This document shows, one piece after another, positions 4,746-7,200 of a stretch of DNA of 7,200 nt (the stretch's first letter is position 1; every line of letters begins with the position of its first letter). The stretch comes from Candidatus Iainarchaeum sp. (GTDB lineage: Archaea > Iainarchaeota > Iainarchaeia > Iainarchaeales > Iainarchaeaceae). The notes under the pieces are model-generated. The model had not been told where the DNA came from. It did not search any database and was given only the letters and a program-made list of their open reading frames with translations. A program made the position numbers and the translations under genes. Where the stretch lies: positions 1,205 through 8,404 of the forward strand of contig DUGC01000054.1 of NCBI GenBank assembly GCA_013331625.1, in the 5' to 3' direction.

Positions 4746-4943
4746 ATGGATTCGCGCAAAAAAAGCGTTGCCAAAACCATTTCATGGCGCATCATAGCAA
4801 CTTTGCTTACGGTCCCTGCGGTCTTTGCGCTCACGCGCGATGTGAACATATCCCTTGGTGCGGGCGCCCTTGATTTTGCTTTAAAATCAGCGACCTTTTA
4901 CGTGCATGAGCGCGCGTGGTCGAAAGTCGACATGGATAAATAA
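4746..4943 (+). CDS. DUF2061 family small membrane protein
   Basis: At 65 residues it is close to the usual size of this small integral membrane family. The conserved opening KTISWRIIATLLT (about 10-22) and the second-helix pattern SLGAGALDFALKSATFYVHERAW (about 36-58) are both present. Two membrane segments fit, about 12-30 and 36-54, with a short loop TRDVN between them. The conserved HERxW sits at the membrane boundary. The family is found in bacteria and archaea and its function is not known. The ATG is preceded by an A-run rather than a strong ribosome site. The gene is divergent from the 4314-4628 gene and converges on the 4965-5561 gene with a 21-base T-rich gap. Confidence 0.9.
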   Translation: MDSRKKSVAKTISWRIIATLLTVPAVFALTRDVNISLGAGALDFALKSATFYVHERAWSKVDMDK

Positions 4944-4964
4944 TCCTATTTAGCTTTTCAATTT

Positions 4965-5561
4965 CTAGCGCAAATGCCTTGGCGGCCTGCGCTTTTGAAA
5001 AGAACTTTTCATCTGCTGCGCGCTGAGCGTAAAATTGGGGTGCACTTTCCTTCCAAGCCGGCGTTCTAGCCCGGCAGTCCTTTCGGGCGGCGCCGTGAGC
5101 ATTGTTTTTATCCTGATTTTTTTCAATGGGATGCCGGGCAAATTTTTCACAAGCTCTTTGAAGCAGATTTTTTCAATTCCCCCCATTGCAACTTCGTTGA
5201 GCCTTTGTTGCGCTGCCTCAAAGTCTTTCAAAGCAATTTTGCGTACCGCTTCATCATGGGGTAAAAAGTTTTTCCTGTCAAGAAGCATTTCAAGCTCTGA
5301 AAATGGCCGGATCATTTCCTCAATAACCACATTCGCGCAAGAGCCATGATGCACCCTGTATTCTATATGCCCTGTTTTCATTCCGTCGTGTATTCCTGCC
5401 GCTTCAAGGGCATCAGCAATAGCCGTGCTTGTGAAATATCCCCCTTTTTGCGGCCTTTTAGCGCAGGCCCTGACCGTAAAGAGGAGTGTGTTGGAGTAAA
5501 AGCCGCGGCCTTGCAATGCCCTCTCTGCCACAAGCCCTCGGGCCGGTTGCCTTTCAGCCAT
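4965..5561 (-). CDS. Uncharacterised protein (198 aa)
   Basis: I do not recognise a family. The sequence has mixed helix and strand character: an N-terminal strand-like NTLLFTVRACA (about 24-34), a middle stretch GYFTSTAIADALEAAGIHDG, then HIEYRVHHGSCANVVIEEMIRPF, a long helical segment (about 88-130), and a basic C-terminus ending in QKRRPPRHLR. His71-His72 and scattered cysteines exist, but no metal motif or known catalytic signature is seen. There is no signal peptide or membrane helix. The strongest evidence that it is a gene is its length, a TATA-like TTTATTTAAC 21-30 bases before the ATG at 5561, and sensible spacing to the convergent DUF2061 gene. A frame overlapping its 5' half (5378-5779, minus) is treated as a shadow. 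Confidence 0.72.
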   Translation of the reverse strand: MAERQPARGLVAERALQGRGFYSNTLLFTVRACAKRPQKGGYFTSTAIADALEAAGIHDGMKTGHIEYRVHHGSCANVVIEEMIRPFSELEMLLDRKNFLPHDEAVRKIALKDFEAAQQRLNEVAMGGIEKICFKELVKNLPGIPLKKIRIKTMLTAPPERTAGLERRLGRKVHPNFTLSAQQMKSSFQKRRPPRHLR

Positions 5562-5581
5562 AATTGATTATGAACACATTT

Positions 5582-5591
5582 GTTAAATAAA
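5582..5591 (-). promoter_or_regulatory. TATA-like box, leaderless promoter for 4965-5561
   Basis: The minus strand reads TTTATTTAAC with its centre about 25 bases before the A of the ATG at 5561, nearly the same geometry as the boxes before 2379 and 4628. No ribosome site precedes the ATG. Confidence 0.5.
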
Positions 5592-5621
5592 AAGAGGCGT
5601 GGCAAATGCAATTTCAGAACT

Positions 5622-5825
5622 TCACCTGTGTTTTTGCACATACTTGCTAAGAGTTGGATTTTTACCAAACTGCCCCTGGCCAACATACTTGTTCGCCGAA
5701 GGATGCTGGCCACCCTGTTGCCCGTGCGCATGGCCGCCATTTTGCGCCAACTTTGCGCGTAAACTCTGCCTTGCGGCAAATGAACCGCCCTGATTAATGC
5801 CTAGACCTACACGTCGTGCTCCCAA
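5622..5825 (-). CDS. Small Gly/Gln-rich basic protein, TTG start
   Basis: A 67-residue protein with no recognised family. It has arginine-rich ends, a glycine, glutamine, histidine-rich centre (about 27-42, with GGHAHGQQGGQH) and a C-terminal part where KYV occurs twice (KYVGQGQF and SKYVQKHR). It looks flexible and could bind nucleic acid, which is inference from composition. The start is well supported: the minus strand has GAGGGTGAT (5831-5839), five bases before TTG at 5825, close to the ideal archaeal ribosome site. CTTTTATATA (5861-5870) further up predicts a transcript start near 5838. It therefore has its own promoter, placed just after the zinc-ribbon gene ends. Confidence 0.72.
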   Translation of the reverse strand: MGARRVGLGINQGGSFAARQSLRAKLAQNGGHAHGQQGGQHPSANKYVGQGQFGKNPTLSKYVQKHR

Positions 5826-5830
5826 AATAA

Positions 5831-5839
5831 ATCACCCTC
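5831..5839 (-). promoter_or_regulatory. Strong ribosome binding site for a TTG start
   Basis: GAGGGTGAT on the minus strand, five bases before TTG at 5825, complements the 3' end of archaeal 16S rRNA. It decides the start and makes this the best-marked translation start in the window. Confidence 0.75.
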
Positions 5840-5860
5840 AAGATAGAATGCAAATTCGAA

Positions 5861-5870
5861 TATATAAAAG
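5861..5870 (-). promoter_or_regulatory. TATA box CTTTTATATA for 5622-5825
   Basis: This is a consensus archaeal TATA box on the minus strand. The predicted start near 5838 leaves a leader of about 13 bases holding the ribosome site. Confidence 0.65.
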
Positions 5871-5877
5871 CAGCCGC

Positions 5878-6003
5878 TTATTCAGGCTTTGTGTTCCGGT
5901 TCTCAAACCCGCACTTCCTGCATTTTATCACAACCACATTCCCGCGGGCCACAATCGAGAGTTTTGTGCTCTTGCAGCCCGGGCATTTTTTCGGGATTGG
6001 CAT
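5878..6003 (-). CDS. Tiny zinc-ribbon protein (41 aa)
   Basis: This gene encodes a zinc ribbon with two knuckles: Cys7 and Cys10 in CPGC, and Cys28 and Cys31 in CRKC, separated by strands LSIVARGN and VVVIKC, the usual ribbon spacing. Nothing else is present beyond short tails, so it is a single-domain protein that may bind nucleic acid or act as a subunit of a larger complex. The ATG at 6003 is preferred. An upstream ATG at 6081 would overlap the CAP-like gene by 46 bases and add residues that look non-homologous. It starts 32 bases after the CAP-like gene stops and is probably co-transcribed with it. No strong ribosome site is visible. Specific function unknown. Confidence 0.75.
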   Translation of the reverse strand: MPIPKKCPGCKSTKLSIVARGNVVVIKCRKCGFENRNTKPE

Positions 6004-6035
6004 ATAAAGCAGGGAAAGCAAAACCCTTTTGAGGC

Positions 6036-6425
6036 CTACCTCATGCGCAAGGTGATGAATACGTCCCCGCGCTCGTGGCAAAACCCTATGCCCATTGCAT
6101 AAGCAGCATCAAGTATCTGTTTTTTGCAGCCCTCATCCTTCCCTATCCATGAGAGCACGAGCTCTTTTGCAAATTCCTGCGCATCCTTGCCTTTCCCAAA
6201 CCCCACAATTTCAAAATTCCAGCCGTCCCTTTCTTTGGGCACAGAGCGCACAATCACCTTCCCTTCCATCACATCATTGATTTGCGCAAGCCTTGAAAGT
6301 GAAAATGAGCGCGCGCCAAGGGTCAAATGGCGGTCAAGGAACAGCGGCCCCTTGCCGTTTGCGATCCTAAAGCCGTTTATCAGGTCTGCAATAAGCTCGG
6401 TTTCCTCATCTATTCCATTGGGCAT
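6036..6425 (-). CDS. CAP (SCP/PR-1) domain-like protein lacking the family histidines
   Basis: The 129-residue protein follows the CAP domain throughout. It opens with INGFRIANGKGPLFLDRHL and GARSFSLSRL (16-46), matching the family's 'iN..R...g.ppL..d..L...A'. A middle segment NFEIVGFG (70-77) corresponds to the GEN region. The end has FAKELVLSWIGKDEGCKKQIL (85-105) and AYAMGIGFCHERGDVFITL (109-126), matching 'W..s..H...iL......iGvG' and the closing strand. The two histidines of the CAP cavity are replaced, by Phe41 and Cys100. CAP proteins are usually secreted; this one has no signal peptide, so it is probably cytoplasmic. It sits between the unknown 6490-6963 gene and the zinc ribbon on the same strand. 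No clear ribosome site precedes the ATG at 6425. A divergent CAP member is my best call; a role is not known. Confidence 0.72.
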   Translation of the reverse strand: MPNGIDEETELIADLINGFRIANGKGPLFLDRHLTLGARSFSLSRLAQINDVMEGKVIVRSVPKERDGWNFEIVGFGKGKDAQEFAKELVLSWIGKDEGCKKQILDAAYAMGIGFCHERGDVFITLRMR

Positions 6426-6489
6426 GAAGGAAATTGTGGGGCAAATTTCTTTTCTAGGTAGCGGAGCGTGAAGGCCGGAAAAATCCGCA

Positions 6490-6963
6490 TTATGTATAAG
6501 GTTTGTAGGTGTATTTGAGGCGCTTCCAGCATGCCGGTGTGAATTTTATGCCGTGCCTGGCCAGCGTCATGGCAGCAAATTGCTCTTGCGCAAAACTTGC
6601 AGCCCCTTTTTTGAACACAGCCTCAATCGCCCGTTTCTCATCATGCCGCAGCTCATTCCACTTTGACAGGAACATGAAAAGGGTGGCCAGACGATTGTTT
6701 TTCAAATGCGGCACTACGTATTTGCAAAGCCGCGGTTTTCCCAAGCACTTGCCGATCAGCTCCCGCATCGATTCGGCAGCATAGCCTTTTGCCGCCAAGG
6801 TAATGAGCCCTGCCACTATTGCCGCATTATTTTCACCCCTGTAGGCTGCAAGTCCAGTGGCCAAATACCCCAGGTTGCCGGCCTTGCCAAGCCCGTTGAG
6901 CGCCTTCAAGGAGAGGGCGATTTTGCGCGCCGCCCTTTTTTTCACAAGCATTCTCCCCATCAT
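6490..6963 (-). CDS. Uncharacterised helical basic protein (about 157 aa)
   Basis: I do not recognise a family. After a basic start (MLVKKRAARK) the protein is almost all predicted helix. Alanine- and leucine-rich segments such as GNLGYLATGLAAYRG, AAIVAGLITLAAKGYAAESM and FAAMTLARHGIKFTP suggest a helical-repeat or bundle protein. The segments are too polar or short for confident membrane spans, though about 43-63 is borderline. The start is unclear: ATG at 6963 and 6960 follow GGTGG, and GGGGAGA precedes a third ATG at 6951. An in-frame TTG at 6984 would add seven residues. TATA-like CTAAATAC (6990-6997, minus) fits a start just before 6963. It ends 64 bases before the CAP-like gene, so they may share a transcript. 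Confidence 0.65.
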   Translation of the reverse strand: MMGRMLVKKRAARKIALSLKALNGLGKAGNLGYLATGLAAYRGENNAAIVAGLITLAAKGYAAESMRELIGKCLGKPRLCKYVVPHLKNNRLATLFMFLSKWNELRHDEKRAIEAVFKKGAASFAQEQFAAMTLARHGIKFTPACWKRLKYTYKPYT

Positions 6964-6984
6964 GCCACCGTCACTTTTTTGCAA

Positions 6985-7200
6985 CGGGCGTATTTAGCGT
7001 CAGTTTCATTATTTCCCGCAGCAAATTGGTTTCTTTTGCGTGATTTTAAAAAAATTACAATTTTCCGTATTGAAGCCTCATGCTAAAATGAATGCACTCA
7101 CTGCTTTATTAGGGTTCTGCCGGCTTGCCAGGATTCAATCATGATCGCACAGCGTTATGGTAAATGCAGTTCTTATTACGCGTAAGTTATGGGCGCCATT
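6985..7200. other. Right edge: no supported gene
   Basis: Apart from the TATA-like CTAAATAC (6990-6997, minus), nothing convincing is seen. Plus-strand frames from ATG at 7088 and 7141 encode only 18 and 14 residues. No tRNA pattern was found. A feature cut off by the window edge cannot be excluded. Confidence 0.5.

Noticed and set aside
5378..5779. 133-codon minus-strand frame spanning two genes
   Set aside because: It overlaps the 198-aa and Gly/Gln-rich genes out of frame; those have promoters and a ribosome site and this one does not.
6706..7086. 126-codon plus-strand frame
   Set aside because: Most of it is antisense to the 6490-6963 gene, it has no start signals, and it resembles no protein family.
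1..7200. CRISPR array, transposase or toxin-antitoxin pair
   Set aside because: No regularly spaced repeats, no transposase motif and no recognisable toxin or antitoxin pair were found on either strand.

Overview
The window reads as chromosomal DNA of an archaeon. TATA boxes of the TTTAAA or TTTATATA type lie 24-30 bases before several start codons with little or no leader. One gene has the archaeal-style ribosome site GAGGGTGAT before a TTG start. The proteins include a membrane-anchored Lon-type protease lacking an ATPase, a winged-helix regulator and several tiny zinc-finger proteins. Many small uncharacterised proteins at moderate GC suggest a poorly described lineage, perhaps DPANN-like (Diapherotrites or Micrarchaeota), but no phylogenetic marker is present, so the placement is inference.

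Layout. 1-353: a hairpin-forming repeat at the left edge and a possible small basic-protein gene (minus, 111-311) with its own TATA box. 354-797: winged-helix DNA-binding protein (minus). 798-989: divergent promoter region with an inverted repeat. 990-1514: a beta-sandwich protein and a tiny C2H2 zinc finger (plus, probable operon). 1540-2379: membrane-anchored S16 (Lon-like) protease (minus), convergent with the zinc finger. 2380-3375: about 1 kb without a credible protein gene. It holds two nested-stem elements (2646-2880 and 2992-3122), each closed by a long-range pairing of about 16-17 base pairs; they are candidate non-coding RNAs or MITE-like repeats. 3376-4296: PIG-L/LmbE-type zinc deacetylase (plus). 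4314-4628: unknown basic protein (minus). 4746-4943: DUF2061 membrane protein (plus), divergent from it. 4965-6963: a leftward run of five genes: unknown 198-residue protein, Gly/Gln-rich basic protein, zinc-ribbon protein, CAP-like protein and unknown helical protein. 6964-7200: no supported gene.

The genes do not form one obvious pathway. Two enzymes can be named: the Lon-like protease (probably acting on membrane or exported substrates) and the PIG-L-family deacetylase (N-acetyl sugar or other N-acetyl substrate, unknown). The clearest regulatory signal is an identical AGTTTAAATT box at the same distance from two separate start codons (2379 and 4628), with a related box before 5561, which indicates leaderless transcription. 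The most interesting unexplained part is the 2640-3180 intergenic region.
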